From Vibrio bathopelagicus (GTDB lineage Bacteria > Pseudomonadota > Gammaproteobacteria > Enterobacterales > Vibrionaceae): a DNA stretch of 64,000 bases. Location of the stretch: NCBI RefSeq assembly GCF_014879975.1, contig NZ_CP062500.1:1798001-1862000 (forward strand), read 5' to 3'. Position 1 is the first letter of the stretch. The number at the start of each line of letters is the position of its first letter. A program made the position numbers and the translations under genes. The notes beneath the pieces were generated by a model. That model saw nothing but the letters and a program-made list of their open reading frames with translations. It was not told where the DNA came from and made no database searches. Positions 29,047-37,719 of this stretch are shown here, in pieces.

Positions 29047-31419
29047 ATGACTTTTAGAACAAAAACAATCATTGGAATAGCTTCGATAGAGATAGTGATG
29101 CTTATGGCACTTGTCATAAGTGCAATGTCATTTCTGTCGGATTCTAATGAACAGCAACTTATCAAACGCGCGCAGGCAACTTCTCAACTGTTTGCCCGCG
29201 CAACCAAAGACGCAGTGTTATCCACTGATATCGCAACATTAGACGACATTGTAAAGGAGATAATGACGATCGAAGATATCGTCTATGTCAAAGTGGAGCG
29301 TAATGAAGTATTGCTGAGTAGCGCTGGGGATCCAGACTATTTCAGTAAAGAAATTCAGGTCGATACGAACTTATCCAACGTCAATGATGGCATATTCGAT
29401 ACGTACTACCCAATTGAAAGTGATGGACTAAAGTACGGCTCAATTTCAATTGGGTTTACAACTTCTTCAATCAATTCGATGCTTACAGATGCTAAGAAAA
29501 CCATCAGTTCAATCGCCTTGATAGAGGTCATTCTTGTTGCCATCTGCTCCTTTATTTTAGGTACTTACCTGACGAAACATTTGTATCAGCTTTCGTTTGC
29601 TGTAAAAAAAGTGAGAACGCACGGGCCAGGTTTTCAACTGAAAATAAAAAGTGACGATGAACTGGGTGATGTAGTTAACGCATTTAATGATATGTCTACC
29701 TCTTTGTCTAAAAACTACACGGATATCAAACAAGCCAGAGAACAAGCTGAGCAAGCTTCTGAATCTAAAAGTCGATTTTTGGCCTCTATGTCTCATGAGA
29801 TTCGAACCCCTATGAACGGTGTTCTTGGCATTTTATCGTTATTAAAAGAGACCAAATTGACAAAAGATCAAAGCCACTTAGTCAATACAGCTTCAACATC
29901 GGGAGAACTACTTTTATCTATCATTAATGACATATTGGACTTCTCTCGTATGGAAGCCAATACGCTCATTCTTGAACAAAAAACCTTTTCTCTCCAAGAG
30001 TGTATCCACAGCACCATTGATAGCTTTGAGCCGAGTGCCAACGCGAAAAATATCCAGCTTGTTACTCCTTATCAACCTGACCTACCCGTGATGGTGGTTG
30101 GCGACGTTCACCGCTTTCAACAAATCTTATTGAATTTGATAGGTAATGCGATCAAGTTTACTTCCGAAGGTAGTGTTATCGTCAACGTTGAGACTAATGA
30201 AACCGCAGATAATAAGGTAGAGATTACATGCCAAGTCGCCGACTCTGGGATCGGTATTGAATCCAACGCAATGAGCTATTTATTTGAAGAGTTCACCATG
30301 GTGGACCAAGGATATTCAAGACGTCGTGACGGTTCTGGGCTAGGCCTCGCCATTTGTAAACACCTAGCGAAACTGATGGATGGCAACATATATGCAAGTA
30401 GCGAGGAAGGTGTCGGTAGTACCTTTACCTTTTCGGTAATTTTGGAAAAAGCATCAAACTCAGCTGAAGAACGTCGTTCTAGTTCTTCGTCGGTGACGTT
30501 AAACCCTAAAATTTTAGCCAGCCGTATCCTAGTAGCTGAAGATAATAAAGCAAATCAACTCGTTATCATTAATATGTTTAAAAACGCAGGGATGATCATT
30601 GATATCGCGAACGATGGGAACCAAGCTGTCGATATGGTAAAAAATAATGATTATGACTTCATCTTTATGGATATCTCTATGCCAGAAAAAGATGGCCTAC
30701 AAGCATGTTCTGAAATCAGAAACTTACCCAACAATCAAAAGGCGTCAGTGCCAATCGTCGCGCTGACTGCACATGCACTCTCAGGAGATAGAGAGCAGTT
30801 TTTAAATCAAGGCATGGATGACTACCTTGCAAAACCAATGAGAATGTCACAGATCGCTGACATGTTGCACCTCCACCTTGTTACCAAACACGAACATGCT
30901 ATTGAGTGCAAACCTGATACAGTGAAGGTATCTCAAAACGGCGAGCCTACAACTTCAGATATTCAGGCAAGCGGTACTGCTGACGAACCATATGCAACAG
31001 AGGGTTCTGAGGCTCTGGACGGTCACAAAAATCAAATAGCCAATCAGCCGCTAACGGAAATTCAAGAATCTGATCTGGTTGATGAGCAAATTCTTGAACA
31101 AATGGTTGAAGATACCTGTGCCGAAGTGATGCCAATGTTGATCGAGCACTATATTGTAGAGTCTGAAAGCCGCATAAAACTGATTCAAAAAGCTGTTGTG
31201 GAACAAGACCTATCTAACCTAGAGTTTGAAACTCACACCTTGGGCAGTTCCTCGCTCGCACTTGGGAACCGTCGCTTATCTGTGTTAGCGAGGAAAGTCG
31301 AAAAACTGTGTTCTGAGCAACAATCTGAGTTAGCGTTTTCTAAAGTCGATGAGCTAGTAGTTCTTGCTAAAGAATCCATGAATGCTATCGAGAAACGAAG
31401 AGAGCGAGGTTTTAATTAG
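29047..31419 (+). CDS. sypF: Hybrid sensor histidine kinase, SypF-like (HK-REC-Hpt)
   Basis: 790 residues. Membrane segments lie about 7-30 and 157-176, with a roughly 125-residue periplasmic sensor between. HAMP follows, then the phosphoacceptor His250 (SHEIRTPMNG), and the ATPase domain with GDVHRFQQILLNLIGNAIKF and GSGLGLAI. The receiver domain has Asp542 (FMDISMPEKDG), followed by a low-complexity linker and a C-terminal Hpt domain with His730 (HTLGSSSLALG). The Hpt would pass phosphate to SypG. Its Hpt is closely related to the separate protein at 35572-36015. Confidence 0.92.
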   Translation: MTFRTKTIIGIASIEIVMLMALVISAMSFLSDSNEQQLIKRAQATSQLFARATKDAVLSTDIATLDDIVKEIMTIEDIVYVKVERNEVLLSSAGDPDYFSKEIQVDTNLSNVNDGIFDTYYPIESDGLKYGSISIGFTTSSINSMLTDAKKTISSIALIEVILVAICSFILGTYLTKHLYQLSFAVKKVRTHGPGFQLKIKSDDELGDVVNAFNDMSTSLSKNYTDIKQAREQAEQASESKSRFLASMSHEIRTPMNGVLGILSLLKETKLTKDQSHLVNTASTSGELLLSIINDILDFSRMEANTLILEQKTFSLQECIHSTIDSFEPSANAKNIQLVTPYQPDLPVMVVGDVHRFQQILLNLIGNAIKFTSEGSVIVNVETNETADNKVEITCQVADSGIGIESNAMSYLFEEFTMVDQGYSRRRDGSGLGLAICKHLAKLMDGNIYASSEEGVGSTFTFSVILEKASNSAEERRSSSSSVTLNPKILASRILVAEDNKANQLVIINMFKNAGMIIDIANDGNQAVDMVKNNDYDFIFMDISMPEKDGLQACSEIRNLPNNQKASVPIVALTAHALSGDREQFLNQGMDDYLAKPMRMSQIADMLHLHLVTKHEHAIECKPDTVKVSQNGEPTTSDIQASGTADEPYATEGSEALDGHKNQIANQPLTEIQESDLVDEQILEQMVEDTCAEVMPMLIEHYIVESESRIKLIQKAVVEQDLSNLEFETHTLGSSSLALGNRRLSVLARKVEKLCSEQQSELAFSKVDELVVLAKESMNAIEKRRERGFN

Positions 31420-31930
31420 GCTGTACGCTGCGGCTTATTGCTCACTCCCCCAATCTCTTCTTTCACTCCTCTGCTTACTCCAGCCACATACCTGACTAGA
31501 GCCTCTTTCATTAAGCAGGCAAGGTTCGGGCAATGACGTTCATTACTATTCAATGCATTTTACATGTAAATTGTAGGGTTTAGTGACTTTTCAAAACAAG
31601 TAGCACACAAAATAATCACGTTATGTGACTCAGTCTAATAAAGCACATTGTAGATTGAGTCAAAGGTGGAATTCATAAGAATATTCCCTAAGATTATATA
31701 TAGAGGTGGTTTTTGACGAATTTGTAATAGTTTGACAAAGTTATCCGATGGCTGTGAAACACAATGGATAAATCAAGCAAGTTATGCTTTGTTGGTTTAT
31801 TTATATTCCCTCCATCCCTCCTTCTGCTCAAATGGTTTAAATACACGGAAAGGATCACCATCGAGCAATTTAGTTAGTCAACAGAACTTGATTAGCTTGG
31901 TTGTATTATTAAAGAGAAAGGAAACTCAAT
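31420..31930. other. Intergenic region ahead of proX
   Basis: About 510 bases without a credible gene. It holds a 12-bp palindrome TTTACATGTAAA (31559-31570) and an imperfect dyad built on TGACTCA (31626-31632) and TGAGTCA (31656-31662). The promoter of the osmoprotectant operon must lie here. No sigma-54 site or TTCTCA motif is visible, unlike the other long gaps of the syp locus. Confidence 0.6.
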
Positions 31931-32923
31931 ATGAAATACAAGTTAAGCTCCGTATTTTTGTTAGTTGCAGCAGCCAGTGGTCATGCTAACGCTGGTGAAT
32001 GTGGCAGCGTAACAATCGCAGATATGAACTGGAACTCTGCAACTTTAATCGCCAACATTGACCAATTCATCCTAGAACACGGTTATGGTTGTGATGCCGA
32101 ACTCATCCCTGGTGACACAATGCCAACGGGCACGTCGATGATTGAAAAAGGCCAACCGGATGTTGCACCAGAACTATGGAGTAACAGCCTCAAAGACGCG
32201 CTCGATAAGGGTGTCCAAGAGAAGCGTCTCCGCTACGCAGGTAAAGCCCTCGTCAACGGTGGTGAAGAAGGTTTTTGGGTTCCCGCTTATTTGGTTAAGC
32301 AATACCCAGAAATGGCAACCATTGAAGGCGTCCGCAAAAACGCTAGCTTGTTTAAACACCCAGAAGACCCAGATACATCTGCATTTTATAGCTGTCCAGC
32401 AGGTTGGAACTGTCAAATCAGTGCCGGTAACTTGTTTGAAGCTCTTGACCTAGAAGAGAGTGGTTTCACCATTGTGGATCCAGGCTCGAGTGCCGGCTTA
32501 TCTGGATCTATCGCGAAAGCTTATGAACGTGAAGAAGCTTGGTTTGGTTATTACTGGGCACCAACCGCGGTATTAGGCAAATACGATATGGTCAAAGTTG
32601 ACTTTGGTAGTGGCGTCAATGAACAGGAGTTTTTGAACTGTACCACTAAGGAAGACTGTGACTCCCCTAAAGCAACCATGTACCCGCCTTCACCAGTTCA
32701 CACTGTCACTACTGAAGACTTCGCATCAAGAGCTCCAGAGGCTTATGACTACTTTACTAAGCGTGGTTTCACTAACGACAAAATGAACTCACTGCTTGCT
32801 TGGATGGAAGACAACCAAGCGGATGGTGAAGAAGCGAGTATCCATTTCTTGAGTGAGTTCCCAGAGATATGGCACCCATGGGTATCTCAAGAAGTTGCAA
32901 AAAAAGTAGAAGCAAAGCTGTAA
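31931..32923 (+). CDS. proX: Glycine betaine/proline-type ABC transporter, binding protein
   Basis: 330 residues. The signal peptide is cut after ANA, followed by an OpuAC-type quaternary-ammonium binding fold (VTIADMNWNSATLIANI, PDVAPELWSN, EEGFWVPAYL, WFGYYWAPTAVLGKYD). The aromatic residues that form the betaine/choline cage are plausible within these segments. The ribosome site is AAAGGAAACTCAAT before the ATG. It is the first gene of a three-gene importer inserted within the syp locus. Substrate within the betaine/proline/choline class is undetermined. Confidence 0.9.
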   Translation: MKYKLSSVFLLVAAASGHANAGECGSVTIADMNWNSATLIANIDQFILEHGYGCDAELIPGDTMPTGTSMIEKGQPDVAPELWSNSLKDALDKGVQEKRLRYAGKALVNGGEEGFWVPAYLVKQYPEMATIEGVRKNASLFKHPEDPDTSAFYSCPAGWNCQISAGNLFEALDLEESGFTIVDPGSSAGLSGSIAKAYEREEAWFGYYWAPTAVLGKYDMVKVDFGSGVNEQEFLNCTTKEDCDSPKATMYPPSPVHTVTTEDFASRAPEAYDYFTKRGFTNDKMNSLLAWMEDNQADGEEASIHFLSEFPEIWHPWVSQEVAKKVEAKL

Positions 32924-33003
32924 TCGCTCTTGCTAAACATATGAAAATAATAGGAATAAATAACGTCGCTATACTTGATGTTATTCAATATTCGGAGTCT
33001 TAA

Positions 33004-33044
33004 GTTTCAGTCACGATAATGTTAAGCGTTATCGCGGCTGAAAC
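33004..33044 (+). other. Hairpin between proX and proW
   Basis: GTTTCAG-TCACGATAA (33004-33019) pairs with TTATCGCG-GCTGAAAC (33029-33044), with two mismatches. There is no strong T-run. It probably lowers expression of proWV relative to proX or stabilises the proX mRNA end. Confidence 0.6.
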
Positions 33045-33114
33045 CGTTTATCTCGCCCGTTATTCAACAGCGACTTAATACGAATTTAAAGACACCGAAC
33101 TATAAGGATATAAA

Positions 33115-34014
33115 ATGGCTGACAGCAATTGGTTATCAAGCTTTCCTGAAATGGAACGCTCTGATTTGCGAGCAATTAAAAAGGCGCTAGATGGCGCTTA
33201 CCGCGAATTTTCCCGTGAATACGGCGAAATGATTGAATCATTATTTGACCCTCTTCTTTCTTTCCTTGTTTGGTTTGAAAAACTCCTCATTTCCACTCCG
33301 TGGATTATCGTTCTTGGCGTGTGCACCAGCTTGGTGTATGCCGCGAGCCGCTCTTGGAAACTGGCATTAGGTTGTGTGGTTTCATTGCTTCTCATTGGTT
33401 ACTTTGGCATGTGGGAAGATACCATGCGTACACTCAGTATCATTACCGTGTGTACCCTAGTTTCAATATTTCTCGGAATCCCTATAGGTATTGCAATGGC
33501 GCGTTCTAATCGCGTGCAATCTATCGTTACGCCGCTACTCGACATCATGCAAACCATGCCTGCGTTTGTTTATTTGATTCCAGTGGTGATGCTTTTAGGC
33601 ATTGGTAAGATCCCAGGCCTGATCGCCGTAGTTATCTATGCAATTCCACCTGTAATTCGTCTAACCAACTTAGGTATTCGTTTGGTTGACAAAGAAGTGT
33701 TAGAAGCAGCAACGGCGTTTGGTGCGAGCAAGAAACAACGCTTGTGGGGTGTTCAACTGCCTTTAGCAATGCCAACGATTATGGCGGGTATCAACCAAAC
33801 TATCATGATGGCTCTCTCTATGGTGGTTATCGCGTCGATGATTGGTGTTAAAGGCTTAGGCCAACCAGTACTAAAATCGATCACCAACCAATACTTCACA
33901 TTAGGCTTGATGAACGGCTTTGCAATCGTTGCCCTCGCGATTCTATTTGACCGAGCTTCACAGGCTTATGCGCGTAGAACTAATGCGCACCTAGGAGGGT
34001 TAAAGCATGACTAA
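33115..34014 (+). CDS. proW: Glycine betaine/proline-type ABC transporter, permease
   Basis: 299-residue inner-membrane permease of the ProW/OpuAB type. A cytoplasmic N-terminal helix is followed by about six membrane segments. The EAA coupling loop is clear (EAATAFGASKKQRLWGVQLPLA, about residues 197-218). AAGGATATAAA precedes the ATG. It overlaps proV by eight bases. Confidence 0.92.
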   Translation: MADSNWLSSFPEMERSDLRAIKKALDGAYREFSREYGEMIESLFDPLLSFLVWFEKLLISTPWIIVLGVCTSLVYAASRSWKLALGCVVSLLLIGYFGMWEDTMRTLSIITVCTLVSIFLGIPIGIAMARSNRVQSIVTPLLDIMQTMPAFVYLIPVVMLLGIGKIPGLIAVVIYAIPPVIRLTNLGIRLVDKEVLEAATAFGASKKQRLWGVQLPLAMPTIMAGINQTIMMALSMVVIASMIGVKGLGQPVLKSITNQYFTLGLMNGFAIVALAILFDRASQAYARRTNAHLGGLKHD

Positions 34015-35239
34015 ACCATTGATTGAAATTAGTGGTCTTTACAAAGTGTTTGGACCAAAGCCGATGTCTGTTATGAACCGTGTGACAAACGGTGAACACA
34101 AAGACGATATATTGGCAGATACTGGGCATACCGTCGGGTTGAAAGAGATTAACCTCGAGATAAACCGCGGTGAGATCTTCGTTATCATGGGCCTTTCTGG
34201 TTCTGGTAAGTCTACATTAATCCGACACTTCAACCGCCTAATTGACCCGACTCAAGGTAGAATCACGGTTGAAGGTATTGATGTAATGAGCCTCAACACG
34301 AAAGAGCTTGAAGAGTTTCGTCGTCACAAAATGTCGATGGTTTTCCAACGCTTTGGTTTAATGCCTCACCGTACTGTGGTTGAAAATGTTGCATATGGAT
34401 TAGAAGTCCAAGGAATCAAGAAAGAAGACCGTTTAGCCAAGGCTAATGAGTGGCTCGAAACCGTTGGCTTGAAAGGTTACGGTAATCAGTACCCAGCTCA
34501 ACTTTCTGGCGGTCAGCAACAACGTGTTGGTTTATCACGAGCTTTATGTACCAACGCTGAAATTCTACTCATGGATGAAGCCTTCTCGGCACTTGACCCT
34601 TTGATTCGTAGCGAAATGCAAGATCAACTGATCGAACTACAAGAGAAGCTTCATAAAACCATTATCTTCATTACCCACGATCTCGACGAGGCACTGCGTT
34701 TAGGTGACAGAATCGCGATTTTGAAAGATGGTGAATTAGTCCAACAAGGTACGCCACACGAGATTTTACTTAATCCAGCAGATGATTATGTAGAAGCGTT
34801 CGTAAAAGACGTAAACCGAGCACGCGCTCTAACGGTTGAAACGGTTATGCAGCCTCCTCTTTACCGCATTACTTCTGAAACCATTGAAGGTGCTCTGGCT
34901 CAAATGAAGATACTGAAAAACGATTACGCTTATCACGTGACCGATGACGGCTATCAAGGCTTAGTCACCCAAGAAAGTCTTCAAGATGCGGTTGAAGATT
35001 CCTCAGTGCATGACTTCAGTGAAGAGATCTACGAAGAAGTTCCAGCGGTGTTGCCTGATGCCGTTATTGAAGAAGTTCTACCTGACACCATGTCTTGTGA
35101 TTACTCTCTTCCTGTTGTCGACGAAGAAGGCAATCTGAAAGGCGAACTAGAACGAAGCGCTGTTGCTGAGATCTTCACTGAAAATAGCGAGGAAGAAGTA
35201 GAGCCCGCCCCAAAGTTAAAAATTGATAAAGCCTCTTAA
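34007..35239 (+). CDS. proV: Glycine betaine/proline-type ABC transporter, ATPase
   Basis: 410 residues. Walker A is GLSGSGKSTLI (about 63-73), the signature LSGGQQQRVGLSRAL, Walker B ILLMDEAFSALDP, and the switch histidine lies in ITHDLDEALRLGD. The C-terminal 130 residues form a degenerate CBS-like/regulatory extension ending in a very acidic tail (ENSEEEVEPAP). In OpuA-type importers such extensions sense ionic strength. Last gene of the operon, followed by a terminator. Confidence 0.93.
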   Translation: MTKPLIEISGLYKVFGPKPMSVMNRVTNGEHKDDILADTGHTVGLKEINLEINRGEIFVIMGLSGSGKSTLIRHFNRLIDPTQGRITVEGIDVMSLNTKELEEFRRHKMSMVFQRFGLMPHRTVVENVAYGLEVQGIKKEDRLAKANEWLETVGLKGYGNQYPAQLSGGQQQRVGLSRALCTNAEILLMDEAFSALDPLIRSEMQDQLIELQEKLHKTIIFITHDLDEALRLGDRIAILKDGELVQQGTPHEILLNPADDYVEAFVKDVNRARALTVETVMQPPLYRITSETIEGALAQMKILKNDYAYHVTDDGYQGLVTQESLQDAVEDSSVHDFSEEIYEEVPAVLPDAVIEEVLPDTMSCDYSLPVVDEEGNLKGELERSAVAEIFTENSEEEVEPAPKLKIDKAS

Positions 35240-35305
35240 CTGAGTGCTGCTTGTCGTGTTGTCATTTAGCTTTGTCGTAAATGGCCTTTCATACAAATAG
35301 AAACC

Positions 35306-35345
35306 AAGGCCGTTGTGATCAATTAATCGCAGCGGCCTTTTATTT
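35306..35345 (+). terminator. Terminator of proXWV
   Basis: AAGGCCG (35306-35312) pairs with CGGCCTT (35333-35339), with an inner GAT/ATC pairing, followed by TTTATTT. Confidence 0.8.
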
Positions 35346-35571
35346 CCACAGTCCATCGAATGCATCAAAACACATAACAAACCAGACAAGCTACATTTAA
35401 TTCATTGAAATAAAAATCTTAATCGTGAGAGTAAACTCAACTCTACGATATACCACTTCTAAATAATTCCTATATTTATAGAGCAAGCGGTTGAAATTAT
35501 TCTGAAAAATGTCTAAAACTTAATAATGACGGTGCAATTTGGTATCAAATTAAGATAATGCGTTTCTCAAG
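35346..35571. promoter_or_regulatory. Upstream region of the stand-alone Hpt gene, with an enhancer-like motif
   Basis: AT-rich leader without a recognisable sigma-54 promoter. A motif of the same type as the syp enhancers, TTCTCA-AGA-TGA-AAG, spans 35564-35578 and overlaps the gene's first ATG. Whether this restarts transcription of the second half of the locus is unknown. Confidence 0.4.
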
Positions 35572-36015
35572 ATGAAAGGAATTGATGTGCAGAACTCAGC
35601 CTTAGCCGCAAAGACACCCATGAATTTGAGCACACAGGTCGACAACGTCAGCACCATTCAAGAAGCTGAACTTGTAGACGAAAGTATTCTGCAGCAGATG
35701 ATCAAAGACACCAGTGCTGATGTGATTCCAATTTTGATTGACCATTATATTCAGGAATCAAAAACTCGTATCGCAGCTATTAAACAGGCCTCGACAGCAA
35801 ATGATTCAGAGGCACTTGAATTTGAAGTTCATACTCTGGGTAGCACTGCCATGGCATTAGGAAATCGACCGCTTTCAAAATTGTCTAGAAAGATTGAAAA
35901 GCAATGCATAGAACAGGAACACGAATTAGCATTTAGTCAGGTCGATAAACTTTTAGACTTAATAGTTCTTTCAATCGATGCGCTTATCGCAAGAAAAGAA
36001 GCCGGTTTTAGATAA
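35572..36015 (+). CDS. Stand-alone Hpt phosphotransfer protein, paralogue of the SypF C-terminus
   Basis: 147 residues from the ATG at 35572. A GTG at 35587 has AAAGGA ideally placed and may be the true start. A disordered stretch of about 35 residues is followed by an Hpt helical bundle with phosphoacceptor His87 (EVHTLGSTAMALGN). Over about 112 residues I count more than half identical to the C-terminal Hpt of the hybrid kinase at 31.1-31.4 kb, including shared blocks ALGNR and ELAFS. It lies 190 bases upstream of sypG, so it may feed phosphate to SypG. Its origin looks like duplication of the kinase's 3' end. Confidence 0.88.
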   Translation: MKGIDVQNSALAAKTPMNLSTQVDNVSTIQEAELVDESILQQMIKDTSADVIPILIDHYIQESKTRIAAIKQASTANDSEALEFEVHTLGSTAMALGNRPLSKLSRKIEKQCIEQEHELAFSQVDKLLDLIVLSIDALIARKEAGFR

Positions 36016-36207
36016 CGCCATATACGACACAAAAACACTCAACATAGGCAATATCAATAATCAAACTTCGAGTTTGATGCAGTTGAAACAATAAATAGAA
36101 CATTCGGAAAAATTGCATGCGGCAGGTAACAAACACACCTTATTCGCATTGATGCTTAGATGTCACTATGTTATTGATTAGGATAAAGTTTCAAAAGGAA
36201 TTATACA

Positions 36208-37719
36208 ATGCGCCCTAAAGTATTGTTGGTTGAAGACTCCACCTCCCTTGCCGTACTTTATAAACAGTACGTCAAAGACGAGCCATACGATATATTTCAT
36301 GTCGAGACAGGCACAGAAGCCAAAACATTTATAGAAAGACACGGTCCGCAGCTCATCATCCTCGACCTAAAGCTACCGGATATGCCGGGAGAAGAAGTCT
36401 TAGATTGGATTAGTGACAACGAGATTCCGACCGCGGTCATTATCGCTACAGCACACGGTTCTGTGAATATAGCCGTTGATTTGATTCAACGCGGTGCGGA
36501 AGATTTCTTAGAAAAGCCCATTCAAGCTGATCGTCTCAAGACATCTGTTCGTCTTCATCTACGTAGAGCCAAGCTCGAAAACCTTGTAGACAATATTCAA
36601 AGTAAATTCGATCGTGACCGCTTCCATAACTTCATAGGCTCTTGTTTACCGATGCAAGCTGTTTACAAAATAATTGATTCAGTTGCCCCAACTACCGCCA
36701 GTGTTTTTATCAATGGCGAAAGTGGTACAGGTAAAGAAGTCTGTGCAGAAGCGATACACCAAGAAAGTCAACGTAGCGATAAACCATTCGTTGCTATTAA
36801 CTGTGGTGCTATCCCTCGAGATCTAATGGAAAGTGAAATCTTCGGCCATGTGAAAGGAGCCTTTACAGGAGCTACAACTGACCGCAAAGGTTCAGCAATG
36901 CAAGCTCATGGCGGTACCTTATTTCTCGATGAGCTTTGTGAAATGGAACTGGAGATGCAGAAAAAGCTTCTAAGATTCTTACAAACAGGCACTTTCACCC
37001 CACTCGGCGGCAATAGAGAAATTAAAGTCGATGTTCGAATCATCTGCGCAACTAACCGCGATCCGTTAGTTGAAGTTGAGGAAGGCCGATTCCGTGAAGA
37101 CCTTTATTATCGGGTTCACGTCGTGCCTATCGAGATGCCACCGTTAAGAGAACGTGGTAGTGACATTGTCACGCTTGCGAATCACTTTTTGAAGCTGTAC
37201 GCGAAACAAGACAAGAAGAAATTCAAATCTATCGACAAAGAGACACAAACCTTACTTAAGCGCTATGCTTGGCCAGGTAACGTGCGTCAGTTGCAAAATA
37301 TCATTAGAAACATCGTGGTATTGAACAACGAATCAAGCGTAACCAAAGATATGCTTCCTCCGCCAATTAATAAAGCGGATATAGCGGGTAAAACCAAATC
37401 AGTAACTCCAATTAGAACCATAGAGCCAAATCATGTTGTTGCGGCCAATATTCCTGAACCTAGGTTGCCCCCGATAACGCCAGAAGAATTGGATAGTCAT
37501 GCCGCAGCGCATGCGAATACAACAACGTCTCCCCTATTGACCACCAGCGATGGTTCTATTCGTCCAATGTGGCAGATTGAGCGTGAAGCGATTCAACATG
37601 CTATTAATCATTGCGATGGAAACGTGTTAAACGCAGCTGTGCTTTTGGAATTAAGCCCTTCAACTGTTTACCGTAAGAAGCAGGCTTGGGAATCTGAAGA
37701 TGAGTACAATCAAGCCTAA
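36208..37719 (+). CDS. sypG: Sigma-54-dependent response regulator SypG
   Basis: 503 residues. The receiver domain has acceptor Asp53 (LIILDLKLPD). The AAA+ domain has Walker A GESGTGKE and the sigma-54 loop GAFTGA. A proline-rich linker (about 395-450) and a Fis-type helix-turn-helix follow (GNVLNAAVLLELSPSTVYRKK). In V. fischeri SypG activates the syp promoters from TTCTCA-N3-TG enhancers; matching sites precede sypA, sypL, sypM and sypP here. AAAGGAATTATACA precedes the ATG. It overlaps the next gene by 20 bases. Confidence 0.93.
   Translation: MRPKVLLVEDSTSLAVLYKQYVKDEPYDIFHVETGTEAKTFIERHGPQLIILDLKLPDMPGEEVLDWISDNEIPTAVIIATAHGSVNIAVDLIQRGAEDFLEKPIQADRLKTSVRLHLRRAKLENLVDNIQSKFDRDRFHNFIGSCLPMQAVYKIIDSVAPTTASVFINGESGTGKEVCAEAIHQESQRSDKPFVAINCGAIPRDLMESEIFGHVKGAFTGATTDRKGSAMQAHGGTLFLDELCEMELEMQKKLLRFLQTGTFTPLGGNREIKVDVRIICATNRDPLVEVEEGRFREDLYYRVHVVPIEMPPLRERGSDIVTLANHFLKLYAKQDKKKFKSIDKETQTLLKRYAWPGNVRQLQNIIRNIVVLNNESSVTKDMLPPPINKADIAGKTKSVTPIRTIEPNHVVAANIPEPRLPPITPEELDSHAAAHANTTTSPLLTTSDGSIRPMWQIEREAIQHAINHCDGNVLNAAVLLELSPSTVYRKKQAWESEDEYNQA

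Noticed and set aside
31732..31989. 85-residue plus-strand ORF ahead of proX
   Set aside because: It overlaps the proX start in another frame, has no ribosome site, and its composition is non-protein-like; proX with AAAGGA is clearly the gene.
36016..36207. Sigma-54 promoter directly before sypG (TCGGAAAAATTGCA)
   Set aside because: GG-to-GC spacing is three bases too short.
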